Shown here piece after piece: positions 10,930 through 19,421 of a stretch of 52,762 nucleotides of DNA. This DNA is from Sphingomonas sp. SCN 67-18 (GTDB lineage Bacteria > Pseudomonadota > Alphaproteobacteria > Sphingomonadales > Sphingomonadaceae): contig NZ_MEFG01000007.1 of NCBI RefSeq assembly GCF_001724715.1, forward strand, positions 1-52,762, in the 5' to 3' direction. Below the pieces are notes generated by a model. The model ran no database searches. It was given only the letters and a program-made list of their open reading frames with translations, and had not been told where the DNA came from. Within the stretch, counting starts at the first letter, position 1; every line of letters starts with the position of its first letter. The position numbers and the translations under genes were made by a program.

Positions 10930-12084
10930 CTATAGGGTGACGCCTGCTTCCATCCGGTCGAGCAGCGCGGCCAGCATGGCGTCGCACCGCGCCATCTGGT
11001 CGCGGCTGACGAATTCGTCCGGCTTGTGGCCCTGATCCATCGATCCGGGCCCGCAGATGACGGTGGGCGTGCCCAGCCGCGCTGCGAACAGCCCGCCTTC
11101 CGTGCCGAAGGCGAGTCTGGTTTCCGTGTCATTCCCCCCGGTCAGCGACGCGACGAAGCGGATCGCCCCGTCATGCCGCGTGTCGAGGCCGGGATAGCCG
11201 CTCACCTGGTCGATCCGGATGTCCGCTTCCGGAAACGCCTCGCGCAGCGGGGCGACGATGGCGCGCGCCTCCGCCCTCACCGTCTCGACGAGCCTGTCGA
11301 TATCGTCCGCCGCGATGTTGCGGATCTCGAAATCCACCGTGCAGCTGGCGGGCACGATGTTGAGCGCCTCGCCGCCGCGCACCATGCCGACATGGACGGT
11401 GGAATGCGGGACGTCATAGGCCGGATCGGCATTGTCCTGCGATGCCAGCCGGGCCTGAAGCCGTCGCAGCGCCGCGATGAAATCCCCGGCCAGATAGACC
11501 GCGTTCAGCCCGGTGTCGGGCAGCGCGGAATGCGCCTCCCGGCCGGTGCAGAGGGCGCGCAGCCCCACCTTGCCCTTGTGCCCCACGGCGACGCGCATCG
11601 ATGTCGGCTCGCCGACCAGGCAGAGCAGCGGCTTCAGCGGCAGATCCTCCAGCCGCGTCAGCATGGAGCGCACGCCGACGCACCCGATTTCCTCGTCATA
11701 GGAGATGGCGAGCTGCAGCGGCGTGGCCAGCCGCCGCGTCGCCGCCCGTTCGGCGCAGGCGATGGCGCAGGCCAGAAAACCCTTCATGTCCGCCGTGCCC
11801 CGCCCGTAAAGCCTGTCGCCGACCTGCGTCAGCCGGAACGGATCGTGCGACCAGCGCTGGTTCGCCACGTCCACGACATCGCTGTGGCCGGACAGCATGA
11901 CGCCCGCGCGGTCCGCCGGCCCCAGCGTGACGAGCAGGTTGCTGCGGCCCTTCTCCGCGCCGATCAGCTCCACCGACGCCGCGCCGGGCAGCAGGTCGAC
12001 GACATAGTCGAGCAGCGCCATGTTGCTCGCCCTGCTCACCGTCCTGAACGAGACCAGCCTCTCCAGTATCTCGATGCTTCTCAT
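10930..12084 (-). CDS. M20-family deacetylase, acetylornithine deacetylase (ArgE)-like
   Basis: The 384-residue zinc hydrolase has the M20 metal-site series: SGHSDVV (His67, Asp69), YGRGTADMKGF (Asp99), catalytic ISYDEEIGC (Glu131/132), a later Glu in VGEPT, and a C-terminal His (MDQGHKPDEF). The closest overall pattern is ArgE, which releases acetate from N-acetylornithine. The start overlaps the binding-protein stop by four bases (ATGA), so it is coupled to an amino-acid-type binding protein, which points to a catabolic N-acyl amino acid hydrolase rather than arginine synthesis; that is inference. The exact substrate cannot be told from sequence. Confidence 0.85.
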   Translation of the reverse strand: MRSIEILERLVSFRTVSRASNMALLDYVVDLLPGAASVELIGAEKGRSNLLVTLGPADRAGVMLSGHSDVVDVANQRWSHDPFRLTQVGDRLYGRGTADMKGFLACAIACAERAATRRLATPLQLAISYDEEIGCVGVRSMLTRLEDLPLKPLLCLVGEPTSMRVAVGHKGKVGLRALCTGREAHSALPDTGLNAVYLAGDFIAALRRLQARLASQDNADPAYDVPHSTVHVGMVRGGEALNIVPASCTVDFEIRNIAADDIDRLVETVRAEARAIVAPLREAFPEADIRIDQVSGYPGLDTRHDGAIRFVASLTGGNDTETRLAFGTEGGLFAARLGTPTVICGPGSMDQGHKPDEFVSRDQMARCDAMLAALLDRMEAGVTL

Positions 12085-13220
12085 CCCGGCCCCGGCAATC
12101 GCTGCCAGCGCCCGTCGCGCACCATGTTGAGATCGATCTTCATGTCCAGCCCGGCCTGCCCGCTCCGGTCGAAGCGGAACGTGCCGAGCGCCCCGTCATG
12201 CTGCATCTGCCTGATGGCGGCGGCCAGCGCCTCGCGGTCGCCGGTCCCGGCGCGTTCTATCGCGCGCAGCAGGATGCGCGTCGCCTCATAGGCATATTTG
12301 GCGTAGCTGCCGGCCGGGTCGGCATAGGCCTTGCCGGCATAGGCGGCCTCGAACGCGCGGAGATGCGGATTTTCAAGTTCCGACGGCGTTCCGGCGATCG
12401 TCCCCTCGGCGGCGCGCCCGGCGATCTCCAGGAATTTGGGGTCGTAAATGCCGGATATGCCGTACATGGGCAGCGCCGCCATGCCCAGCGTCGCCATCTG
12501 CGCGCGGACCAGCGCCGCCTCCGTGACCACGCCGCCGAAATAGATCGCGTCCGGCCGCCTGGCGCGCGCGCTGGTCAGCATCGCCCTGAAATCGGTGGTC
12601 CCGGTCGAAGCCGCCCCGGCATAGACCACCATGCCGCCCGCCGCCTCGAAGAAATGCGCGAACCATTTGGTGTTCGCCACGCCATAATCGGACGTGTCGG
12701 AGATGATGGCGATGCGGCGGATGCCCTGGCCGCGCGCCACGGCCTCGGCAAGCGGCCGGTTTTCGTTGAGCAGGGTCGGCACCACCCGCGTGACATAGTG
12801 GTAATTCTGTTCGGTGATCTTGGGGCTGACCGCGCCCCAGACGATCAGCGGCACGCGCGACCGGTCGAATATCGGCGCCGTCGCCAGCGCCACTGAACTG
12901 TTCCAATGGCCGCTCACGCCCATCACCTGCGGGTCGTTGACCAGCTTCTGCGCCGCCGAGACGCCGGCCGTGGGGTCTGATGCGTCGTCCAGCACCACCG
13001 GTTCGATCCGGTAGGGGAAGCCCGCTGCATTGGCCTGCTCCACCGCCAGCAAAAAGCCGTTGCGCGCGCCCAGCCCCTGCTGCGCGTTGCCGCCGGACAG
13101 GGGGCCGATGAAGCCCAGCTTGATCACGTCGTCGCGCGTCCCCGCGGCGCTGACCGCGAGCGCGACCAGCGCGACGAGCAGGTTGGCGGCCAACAGCAGA
13201 AATGGCAGGCGCAGAAGCAC
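12081..13220 (-). CDS. Branched-chain amino acid-type ABC substrate-binding protein (LivK-like)
   Basis: This is a type I periplasmic binding protein: after a hydrophobic N-terminal segment it reads IKLGFIGPLSGGNAQQGLGARNGFLLAVEQAN, then ASDPTAGVSAAQKLVN, VMGVSGHWNSSVALA, and RIAIISDTSDYG, all typical of LivK/amide-binding proteins. GTG 13220 is chosen because it is preceded by an AAGGAAGG ribosome site at 13231-13238 and starts the signal peptide (VLLRLPFLLLAANLLVALVAL); a TTG at 13283 would add 21 polar residues before it. It is divergent from the permease and ATPase genes and coupled to the M20 deacetylase, so it probably supplies that enzyme's substrate. Confidence 0.87.
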   Translation of the reverse strand: MLLRLPFLLLAANLLVALVALAVSAAGTRDDVIKLGFIGPLSGGNAQQGLGARNGFLLAVEQANAAGFPYRIEPVVLDDASDPTAGVSAAQKLVNDPQVMGVSGHWNSSVALATAPIFDRSRVPLIVWGAVSPKITEQNYHYVTRVVPTLLNENRPLAEAVARGQGIRRIAIISDTSDYGVANTKWFAHFFEAAGGMVVYAGAASTGTTDFRAMLTSARARRPDAIYFGGVVTEAALVRAQMATLGMAALPMYGISGIYDPKFLEIAGRAAEGTIAGTPSELENPHLRAFEAAYAGKAYADPAGSYAKYAYEATRILLRAIERAGTGDREALAAAIRQMQHDGALGTFRFDRSGQAGLDMKIDLNMVRDGRWQRLPGPG

Positions 13221-13423
13221 AGGATCCAGACCTTCCTTGCATCGACTTGCTTCGGCCCAATAGTGCTGCAAATCGTCAAGCAATGTTCGTGCGGGTAGCG
13301 TTAGCTTGGACGCGAAGGGCGTTAAATTCGGAATCTGCGATCCCCGGATTAGTCGTTTCTTTCTTTGACGGCGGGGGGCAGGATTCTATCCAATCGCACT
13401 GGGATGGCGGTCGGGGAGGGCAC
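13221..13423. promoter_or_regulatory. Divergent promoter region between the binding protein and livH
   Basis: Roughly 200 bp separate the chosen starts of the minus-strand binding-protein gene and the plus-strand transporter genes, so both transcription units must be started here. The plus-strand side ends in a strong ribosome site (GGGGAGGG, 13413-13420) before ATG 13424. I see no clear operator palindrome. Confidence 0.6.
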
Positions 13424-14326
13424 ATGCTCGCGCAACAATTGTTGAACTGGGCGACCATGGGGTGCCTCTATGCGCTGTTCGCCCTCGGCTTCAGCCTGAT
13501 TTTCGGGATTTTGAAGGTCATCCATTTCTCGCATGGCGACGTCGCGATGACGGCGCCCTTCCTGTGCCTGGCGCTGCTCCATTTCGTCAGCGCGCCGGGC
13601 GCTGCGCCGGCGCTGCTGGCCGTGGCCGTGCTGGTGCTGGCCGTCGCCGCGGTGGGCGGGCTGGGCTGGGGGCTGGACAGGACGATCATCCGCCGCTTCC
13701 GCGACGCGCCGCCGCTGATGGCGCTGGTCGCCACCGTGGCGCTGGGCATCATGGTGCGCGAAGCCATCCGCCATCTCTATCCTGAAGGGTCGAACCCCCA
13801 CGCCTTTCCGAATATCGCGCCCGGCGCGTCTCTGACTGGAAAGGAGGGGGCGGGTTCGCTGGCATTGACGATCATCGCCGCGACGGCGCTGATTTCCGGC
13901 CTGCTTTACCTGTTCCTCTACAGGACGAAGATCGGATTGAGGACGCGCGCAGTGTCGGAAGACCCCGTGGTGGCCCGGATATTGGGGATAAAGGACGGCC
14001 AGGTGTTCGGCGCGACCTTCTTCATCGCGTCCGCGATCGGCGCGACCGCGGCGGTGCTGATGTCCAGCTATGTTGGAATGGCGCGGTTCGATTTCGGGAT
14101 ATTGGTGGGGCTGCTCGGCTTTTCGGCGGCGGTGATCGGCGGGCTCGGCTCCATGCCCGGCGCGATCGTCGGCGGGCTGATCATCGCCGGGGTGGAGACG
14201 CTGGCGCAGTCCGTCATCCCGGGCGCCACGCCCTATCGGCTGGCGCTCGTCTTCGGGCTGGTGATGCTGGTGCTGATCGTGCGCCCCACCGGCCTGTTCG
14301 GCCGCGCCCTCATCGAGAAAGTCTAG
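13424..14326 (+). CDS. livH: Branched-chain amino acid-type ABC permease LivH
   Basis: The 300-residue inner-membrane protein opens LLNWATMGCLYALFALGFSLIFGILKVIHFSHGD, the LivH signature, and has about eight hydrophobic helices, with the coupling region EDPVVARILGIK and a final GLFGRALIEKV. It forms the channel with LivM. The frame is open upstream, but ATG 13424 begins the family's conserved N-terminus and has an ideal ribosome site. Two bases separate its stop from the livM GTG. Start of the livHMGF-type operon. Confidence 0.92.
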   Translation: MLAQQLLNWATMGCLYALFALGFSLIFGILKVIHFSHGDVAMTAPFLCLALLHFVSAPGAAPALLAVAVLVLAVAAVGGLGWGLDRTIIRRFRDAPPLMALVATVALGIMVREAIRHLYPEGSNPHAFPNIAPGASLTGKEGAGSLALTIIAATALISGLLYLFLYRTKIGLRTRAVSEDPVVARILGIKDGQVFGATFFIASAIGATAAVLMSSYVGMARFDFGILVGLLGFSAAVIGGLGSMPGAIVGGLIIAGVETLAQSVIPGATPYRLALVFGLVMLVLIVRPTGLFGRALIEKV

Positions 14327-14328
14327 GC

Positions 14329-15501
14329 GTGGAACCGGATGCCCCGAAACGCCCGGGCAAGGGCGCAGCGATTATCCTCACCCTCTTCTTCCAGATCACC
14401 GTCGCCCTGTTCATCTACGCGCTGCTCAAGGCGGAAAACGCCGTGGTGGTCGCGCTGCTGCTCGCCTCGCTCGGCGCGTCCTTCTGGACGGTCAGCCGCA
14501 ACCCGGCGGCGCTGGACCAGCTTGCCGCCACCCTTCGCCAGCACCGGGCGATGGCGCTGTCGCTGACGCTGCTCATCCTGCTGGCGGTGCCGCTGCTCGT
14601 CGGGTCGGACGTCTATATCCTGCACCTGCTGATCCTCGCGCAGCTCTACGCCGTGCTCGCGCTCGCGCTGAATTTCCAGCTCGGCAGCGCCAACATCCCC
14701 AATTTCGCGACGAGCGCATCCTATGGCATCGGCGCCTATGCCTCCGCGCTGCTGGCGACCGGGCTGGGCATCGGCTTCTGGCTCGCGGTGCCGGCGGCCG
14801 TGCTGATCGCCACTTTGCTCTGCCTTGCCGTCGGGTTGCTGGCGATGCGCGCGCGCGACACCCATCTCGCGCTGGTCACCATCGCCTTCGCCGTGGTCGT
14901 CCACCAGCTGCTGAACACGCTGGCATGGACCGGCGGGGCCAACGGCCTTTCCGGCATTCCGGTGCCGACGCTGTTCGGCCACTCCTTTGCCGATCCGCTG
15001 CGCGCGCTCGGCATCCGGCTGCCCAGCCAGGCCAATTTCTATTATCTGTCGGCGGCGCTGCTGGCGGTGATGATCCTCGCCGCCCGGCGGCTGCAGGCGT
15101 CGCGCGTCGGGCTGGCCTGGAACGCCATCCGCGCCGACGAGATCGCCGCGCGGGCGCAGGGCATCGACGTTACCCGCTACAAGGTCACGGCCTATCTGGC
15201 CGACGCCGCCTTCGCCGCGCTCGCGGGGGCGATCTATGCGGCCTATATCTCCTATATCTCGCCGGAAAATTTCACTTTCCTGCTCTCCGTCACCATCATG
15301 ACGATGGTCATCGTCGGCGGCATGGACAATATCGCCGGCGTGCTGATCGGCGCGTTCCTGATCACCGTCCTGCCGGAAAAGCTGCGGCTGTTTTCCGACT
15401 ATCGGCTGTTCATCTTCGCCGCGATCGTCATCGCCTTCCTCCTCATCCGCCCCCAGGGCCTGTTCCCCAAGCGGCTGCGCGCATATGGGGCCGCCGCATG
15501 A
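14329..15501 (+). CDS. livM: Branched-chain amino acid-type ABC permease LivM
   Basis: The 390-residue protein has about ten membrane helices and the LivM hallmarks: LALALNFQLGSANIPNFATSASYGIGAYASAL, RARDTHLALVTIAFA, and RVGLAWNAIRADEIAARAQGIDVTRYK. Start is GTG (14329), two bases after livH. The N-terminal extension (first 75 residues, with two extra helices) is longer than in minimal LivM proteins but common in the family. Its TGA overlaps the livG ATG, so translation is coupled. Confidence 0.92.
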   Translation: MEPDAPKRPGKGAAIILTLFFQITVALFIYALLKAENAVVVALLLASLGASFWTVSRNPAALDQLAATLRQHRAMALSLTLLILLAVPLLVGSDVYILHLLILAQLYAVLALALNFQLGSANIPNFATSASYGIGAYASALLATGLGIGFWLAVPAAVLIATLLCLAVGLLAMRARDTHLALVTIAFAVVVHQLLNTLAWTGGANGLSGIPVPTLFGHSFADPLRALGIRLPSQANFYYLSAALLAVMILAARRLQASRVGLAWNAIRADEIAARAQGIDVTRYKVTAYLADAAFAALAGAIYAAYISYISPENFTFLLSVTIMTMVIVGGMDNIAGVLIGAFLITVLPEKLRLFSDYRLFIFAAIVIAFLLIRPQGLFPKRLRAYGAAA

Positions 15502-16286
15502 GCCCGCTGCTGCAGGTCGAGGGCGTGGCCATGCACTTTGGCGGGCTGGTCGCGCTCGACCATCTCGACCTGACGGTGGCGCGCGGCGAGCTGGTCTCGA
15601 TCATCGGGCCGAACGGATCGGGCAAGTCGACGCTGTTCAACGTCATTTCGGGTTTCTACAGCGCCACGCGGGGCCGGGTGATGCTGGACGGCGAGGATAT
15701 CACCCGCGCGTCCGCGCACCGGCTGCGCGACAAGGGGATCGCGCGGACCTTCCAGTCCTCCCGCCTGTTCCTCGACCTCAGCGTGCTCGACAACATCATC
15801 ATCGGCATGCACACGGAAAAGCCGCCGACCGTGCTTGGCGTGCTGTTCCGCCCGGCCAATGCCGGCAGGGAATTGAACGACTGCGCCCGCCGGGCCGAGG
15901 CGCTGCTCGGCGAAGGATTCGGCACGCTCTACGAGCAACGCCACAGGCCCGCCGGCACGCTCGCCCAGGCCGACCGGCGGCGGCTTGAGATCGTCCGGGC
16001 GATCGCGCGCGGGCCGAAGCTGCTGTTGCTGGACGAGCCGTCCGTGGGCATGGCGGAGGCGGAGACCCAGGGCTTCATCGACGATATCGCGCGGCTGCGG
16101 GTCAATTTTCCCGATCTGGCGATTGCCCTCATCGAGCATGACATGCGGGTCGTCGAGGCGTTTCCGGACAATGTGATCTGCATCGATCAGGGCCGGGTCA
16201 TCGTGCGCGGCGATTTTTCGGCCGTGCGCAAGCATGCGCTGGTGCAGGAAGCCTATCTGGGGAAGGCCGCCCATGCTGACGCTTGA
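15498..16286 (+). CDS. livG: Branched-chain amino acid-type ABC ATP-binding protein LivG
   Basis: The 262-residue ATPase has Walker A GPNGSGKST, Q-loop GIARTFQSSRLF, Walker B LLLLDEPS and the H-loop EHDM. The ABC signature, however, reads TLAQADRRRLEI where LivG proteins normally have LSYGQQRRLEI: the Ser, the Gly and the Gln are replaced. The D-loop is also altered (VGMAEAE). LivF has a normal signature, so in the heterodimer one of the two ATP sites would be degenerate. The start overlaps livM by four bases; the frame is open far upstream only by chance. Confidence 0.9.
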   Translation: MSPLLQVEGVAMHFGGLVALDHLDLTVARGELVSIIGPNGSGKSTLFNVISGFYSATRGRVMLDGEDITRASAHRLRDKGIARTFQSSRLFLDLSVLDNIIIGMHTEKPPTVLGVLFRPANAGRELNDCARRAEALLGEGFGTLYEQRHRPAGTLAQADRRRLEIVRAIARGPKLLLLDEPSVGMAEAETQGFIDDIARLRVNFPDLAIALIEHDMRVVEAFPDNVICIDQGRVIVRGDFSAVRKHALVQEAYLGKAAHADA

Positions 16287-16974
16287 CGCGGTCGACACCG
16301 ATTATGGCGGCGTGCCGATGCTCCACGATATCGCGCTCGACGTCGCGGAGGGCGAGCTGGTGTGCCTGCTGGGGCCGAATGGCGCGGGCAAGTCGACGCT
16401 GTTCATGACGATATGCGGCGTCGTCCATGCGTCGAAGGGCGCGGTGCGCGTCATGGCCCGCGACATGCGCGAGGTGGGGACGGAAAATCTCGCCGCGCTG
16501 GGCGTGGGGCTGGTGCCGGAGGGGCGGCGGTTGTTTCCCGGCCTCACCGTGCGCGAGAATCTGCGGCTCGGCTATGAGGCGGTCTGCCGGAACGGCGCCG
16601 CCTTCGACGATAATCTGGACCGGATGACCGCATTGTTCCCGCGCATCGGCGAGCGGCTTCATCAGGCCGCCGGCACGCTGTCGGGCGGCGAGCAGGCGAT
16701 GGTCGCGCTGGCCCGGGCGCTGATCGGCAACCCCCGGCTCATCATCATGGACGAGCCTTCGCTGGGCCTCTCCCCCAAATGGATCGAAGAATATTTCGCC
16801 ATCGTCCGCAGGATAAACCGGGAAGGCATGACGGTGCTGATGATCGAGCAGAATGCCGAAATGGGGCTGAGCATCGCCGACCGGGGCTATATTCTGGTGA
16901 AGGGCAGGATCCAGGCCGAAGGGAGCGCCGAAAAACTCAGAAGATCGGAGGTTGTGGAGAGCCTGTATTTCTGA
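16273..16974 (+). CDS. livF: Branched-chain amino acid-type ABC ATP-binding protein LivF
   Basis: The 233-residue ATPase has Walker A GPNGAGKST, Q-loop LVPEGRRLFPGLTVRENL, an intact signature LSGGEQAM, Walker B IIMDEPSLGLSP and H-loop IEQNAEMG. It partners LivG beneath the LivHM channel. It overlaps livG by 14 bases and is the last gene of the operon; base composition changes sharply just after its stop. Confidence 0.93.
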   Translation: MLTLDAVDTDYGGVPMLHDIALDVAEGELVCLLGPNGAGKSTLFMTICGVVHASKGAVRVMARDMREVGTENLAALGVGLVPEGRRLFPGLTVRENLRLGYEAVCRNGAAFDDNLDRMTALFPRIGERLHQAAGTLSGGEQAMVALARALIGNPRLIIMDEPSLGLSPKWIEEYFAIVRRINREGMTVLMIEQNAEMGLSIADRGYILVKGRIQAEGSAEKLRRSEVVESLYF

Positions 16975-17289
16975 ACAGAGTGGATGTGAAATTTCATCGT
17001 CAAATAATATAGAATATTAATCCGGCATCTGCACAAAAATCAGATGTCTTGATTTCTTATGTTCTCATATCAAAAATAGAGAATTCGGACGTTTTGAGAT
17101 TTATTCTACAATATATCCCGGATATGTGATCGATCTATTTGGTCATTCGGTATTTCTGATCCGGTCGTTCGAATAATCCTTCTATGCCGCCCCCGGGATC
17201 GGGGACTAATTCATCACCCTCATATGAAAAGTCCCGAAAAGGTGTCCGCGCGCGGGCCCGCAACGGGAGACGAGGGGGATCCGTTGAAA
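16975..17289. promoter_or_regulatory. AT-rich intergenic leader before the first propeller-cytochrome gene
   Basis: This 315-bp gap carries no gene. From about 16985 to 17140 it is strikingly AT-rich compared with the flanks. It has a 10-bp palindrome TGAAATTTCA (16987-16996), a TAATAT-AGA-ATATTA inverted repeat (17005-17019) and GATCGATC (17128-17135). It probably holds the livF transcript end and the promoter of the first module. The FecI-type factor encoded at 24414 is a candidate to read it, but no promoter match can be claimed. Confidence 0.55.
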
Positions 17290-19353
17290 ATGCGTAAGTT
17301 GCACTATCTTCTCCTGGCGCTGTCCGCGCCGGCATATGTGACACTGGCGCAGGACGACCCCGCCCTCGATCAGGCCGTGACCGGCCCGCGGATCGACAAG
17401 ACCACCTTCCACTACAATATGCAGCGCACCGGCTGGAACGACCAGGAAACGGTGCTGACCCCGGAGACCGTGGCGCATCACCGCTTCGAACTGCTCTGGG
17501 AATCCCCCGAGCTCGACCGGCATGAAGGCCGCGAAGCCCGGTTGCAGGCATCGCCCCTCTATCTCGATTCCGTGACGATGGGCGAGGGGCCGTATAACGG
17601 CAAACGCTTCTCCGTCGCCTACCTCGCCTCCGCGAACGGCTTTGCCTATGCGGTCAGCACCGCACCGGTGGACGGCGTGGCGCCCGGCACGATCCTCTGG
17701 CGCGCGCAGCTTGCCACCAATCCCTGCGGCATCCCCGCCGAAATGATCAGCGTGCTCAGCACCCCGGTGATCGATGTCGCCCAGAACCGCATCTATATCA
17801 GCGCCTGCGACACCGTCGGGAAATGGCAGGTCCACGCGCTCGACATCCGCACCGGCAAGGGCATTCCCAACTGGCCGGTGTCGGTCGACGCGAGGAACGT
17901 CAACCGGCCGGGCATCATCAAGAACGGGTCCAGCTTTCCGGCTGAACTGAAGCACTGGCAGCGCGGCGCGCTGAACCTCAGCCCGGACAGGAGCCGGGTC
18001 TATCTGTCGTTCGGCAAGGACGGGCAGAGCGGCTGGCTGGTCAGCGTCGACACGCGGCAGGCGCGGGTCGCCTCCGCCTTTTCGACCACGCAGGTTACAG
18101 ACGAGATGCAGGGCGGCATGTGGGCGTCCGGCGGCCCGGCCATCGACGCGCAGGGCCGCATCTACATCACCACCGGCGCCAGCGCGCTCGTCATGCGGGA
18201 AAAGGGCGCGGCGGGCGTCTATTCGGAAAGCCCCAACAGCTGGGGCCAGTCCATCCTGCAGCTGCGCGACGACCCCAAGACCGGCTTCAAGCTGATCGGC
18301 ACCTACACGCCGTTCAACTATTGCCACGCCGTTTCGAAGGATATCGATCTGGGCAGCAGCGGCCCGATCGTCGTCGATCTGCCCGGCGGCGCCTCCGCCA
18401 CGCCGAACCTGCTCGCGCTGGGCGGCGCCAAGCAGGGCAATTTCTACCTGCTGAACCGCGACAAGATGCCCGGCAGCCTGGTGAAGCGCCAGCCGTGCAG
18501 CTATGATTCCGCGTCGGACCTGTCGCTGCTCGATCCGGAGCCGCAACCCCATTTCAACAAGCGCGGGCCGATCAACCTGTTCGGCGCCTATTCCGAAGAC
18601 AGCGGCATGTTGAACACGGCCAAGAGCCGGTCGACCGCCGCCTATTTCTCGGATGGGGAGGGCAATCATTATGTCTTCGCCAGCGGCAGCAGCAAGAAGG
18701 GTCACGACCTGACCACGCCGACGCCGCCCGGCCTGGCGCGGGTGCGCCTCGTCACCCGGCCCGGCGAAGCCGCCTATCCCAGGATCGACCAGCTGGAGAT
18801 GACGCAGACGCTCGCCAACCCCGGGTCGCCGGTCGTCACCAGCAACCGGGGCAAGGATGCGATCCTGTGGGTCATGGACCCCAACGCGCCGCGCATGGCG
18901 CTGCTCTACGGGTCGCGCGCGCCGCGCCCCACCCTCTATGCGTTCGACGCGAAGACGCTCCGCCTGCTCTGGAAGAGCGGCCGGGACGATCTTTTCACCA
19001 GCGGCAAATATAATGAACCCGCCATCGTCAACGGGCTGGTGCTGGTCGGCACGGACAGGCTGCAGGCCTTCGGCATCCGCCCCGCCGACGCGCCGACATA
19101 CAGGCGGTCCGGCGATGCCGGCCTCGCGCCTGTGGCGGAGCCGCCGCAGATGAGCCCCGGCGAGGCGATTTTCCAGCAACGCTGCATGGGTTGCCACACG
19201 GGCGGGGAGGCGCCGTCACGCGGGCAGCTTGCGGCCTTCCCGCGCGAACGGATCCTCACCGCGCTGACCAGCGGGCTGATGAAGCCGATGGCGACGGGGA
19301 TGACCGACGAACAGATCGAGCAGGTCACCCAATACATCAAATCCGCCCCCTAG
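17290..19353 (+). CDS. Exported PQQ-type beta-propeller protein with C-terminal cytochrome c site (copy A)
   Basis: The 687-residue protein starts with a signal peptide (MRKLHYLLLALSAPAYVTLAQ). A large body (about 30-610) has propeller-like repeats (HALDIRTGKG, WLVSVDTRQARV, GNFYLLNRDKM, LYAFDAKTLRLLWKSG), of the quinoprotein dehydrogenase-like fold. The end is a small cytochrome c domain with CMGCH (632-636) and a possible Met ligand in LMKPMATGM. Such fusions pass electrons from an oxidised alcohol or sugar to heme. Classical PQQ-alcohol dehydrogenase motifs are not evident, so catalysis is inference. ATG 17290 begins the signal peptide and follows a GAGGGGGAT ribosome site; the open frame goes back to 17224. 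It leads module A and is a close paralogue of the protein at 29493. Confidence 0.8.
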   Translation: MRKLHYLLLALSAPAYVTLAQDDPALDQAVTGPRIDKTTFHYNMQRTGWNDQETVLTPETVAHHRFELLWESPELDRHEGREARLQASPLYLDSVTMGEGPYNGKRFSVAYLASANGFAYAVSTAPVDGVAPGTILWRAQLATNPCGIPAEMISVLSTPVIDVAQNRIYISACDTVGKWQVHALDIRTGKGIPNWPVSVDARNVNRPGIIKNGSSFPAELKHWQRGALNLSPDRSRVYLSFGKDGQSGWLVSVDTRQARVASAFSTTQVTDEMQGGMWASGGPAIDAQGRIYITTGASALVMREKGAAGVYSESPNSWGQSILQLRDDPKTGFKLIGTYTPFNYCHAVSKDIDLGSSGPIVVDLPGGASATPNLLALGGAKQGNFYLLNRDKMPGSLVKRQPCSYDSASDLSLLDPEPQPHFNKRGPINLFGAYSEDSGMLNTAKSRSTAAYFSDGEGNHYVFASGSSKKGHDLTTPTPPGLARVRLVTRPGEAAYPRIDQLEMTQTLANPGSPVVTSNRGKDAILWVMDPNAPRMALLYGSRAPRPTLYAFDAKTLRLLWKSGRDDLFTSGKYNEPAIVNGLVLVGTDRLQAFGIRPADAPTYRRSGDAGLAPVAEPPQMSPGEAIFQQRCMGCHTGGEAPSRGQLAAFPRERILTALTSGLMKPMATGMTDEQIEQVTQYIKSAP

Positions 19354-19421
19354 GGCGAAAACACGGCAGATCGGGCGGCCGCAGGGCCGTCGCATCGAGA
19401 ATAGAAACAGGGAGAAAGACT

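Noticed and set aside
10930-12084. Arginine biosynthesis argE
   Set aside because: Motifs fit ArgE, but coupling to a transporter binding protein and catabolic neighbours makes a biosynthetic role unlikely, so no gene symbol is given.
16975-17289. tRNA, attachment site or insertion-sequence end in the AT-rich gap
   Set aside because: No cloverleaf, no direct repeat pair flanking the block and no transposase gene could be found by reading.
17206-19197. Open frame of 663 codons antisense to the first propeller-cytochrome gene (a similar one at 29472-31559)
   Set aside because: Both are high-GC shadows of paralogous genes; their similarity to each other only reflects the sense-strand paralogy.
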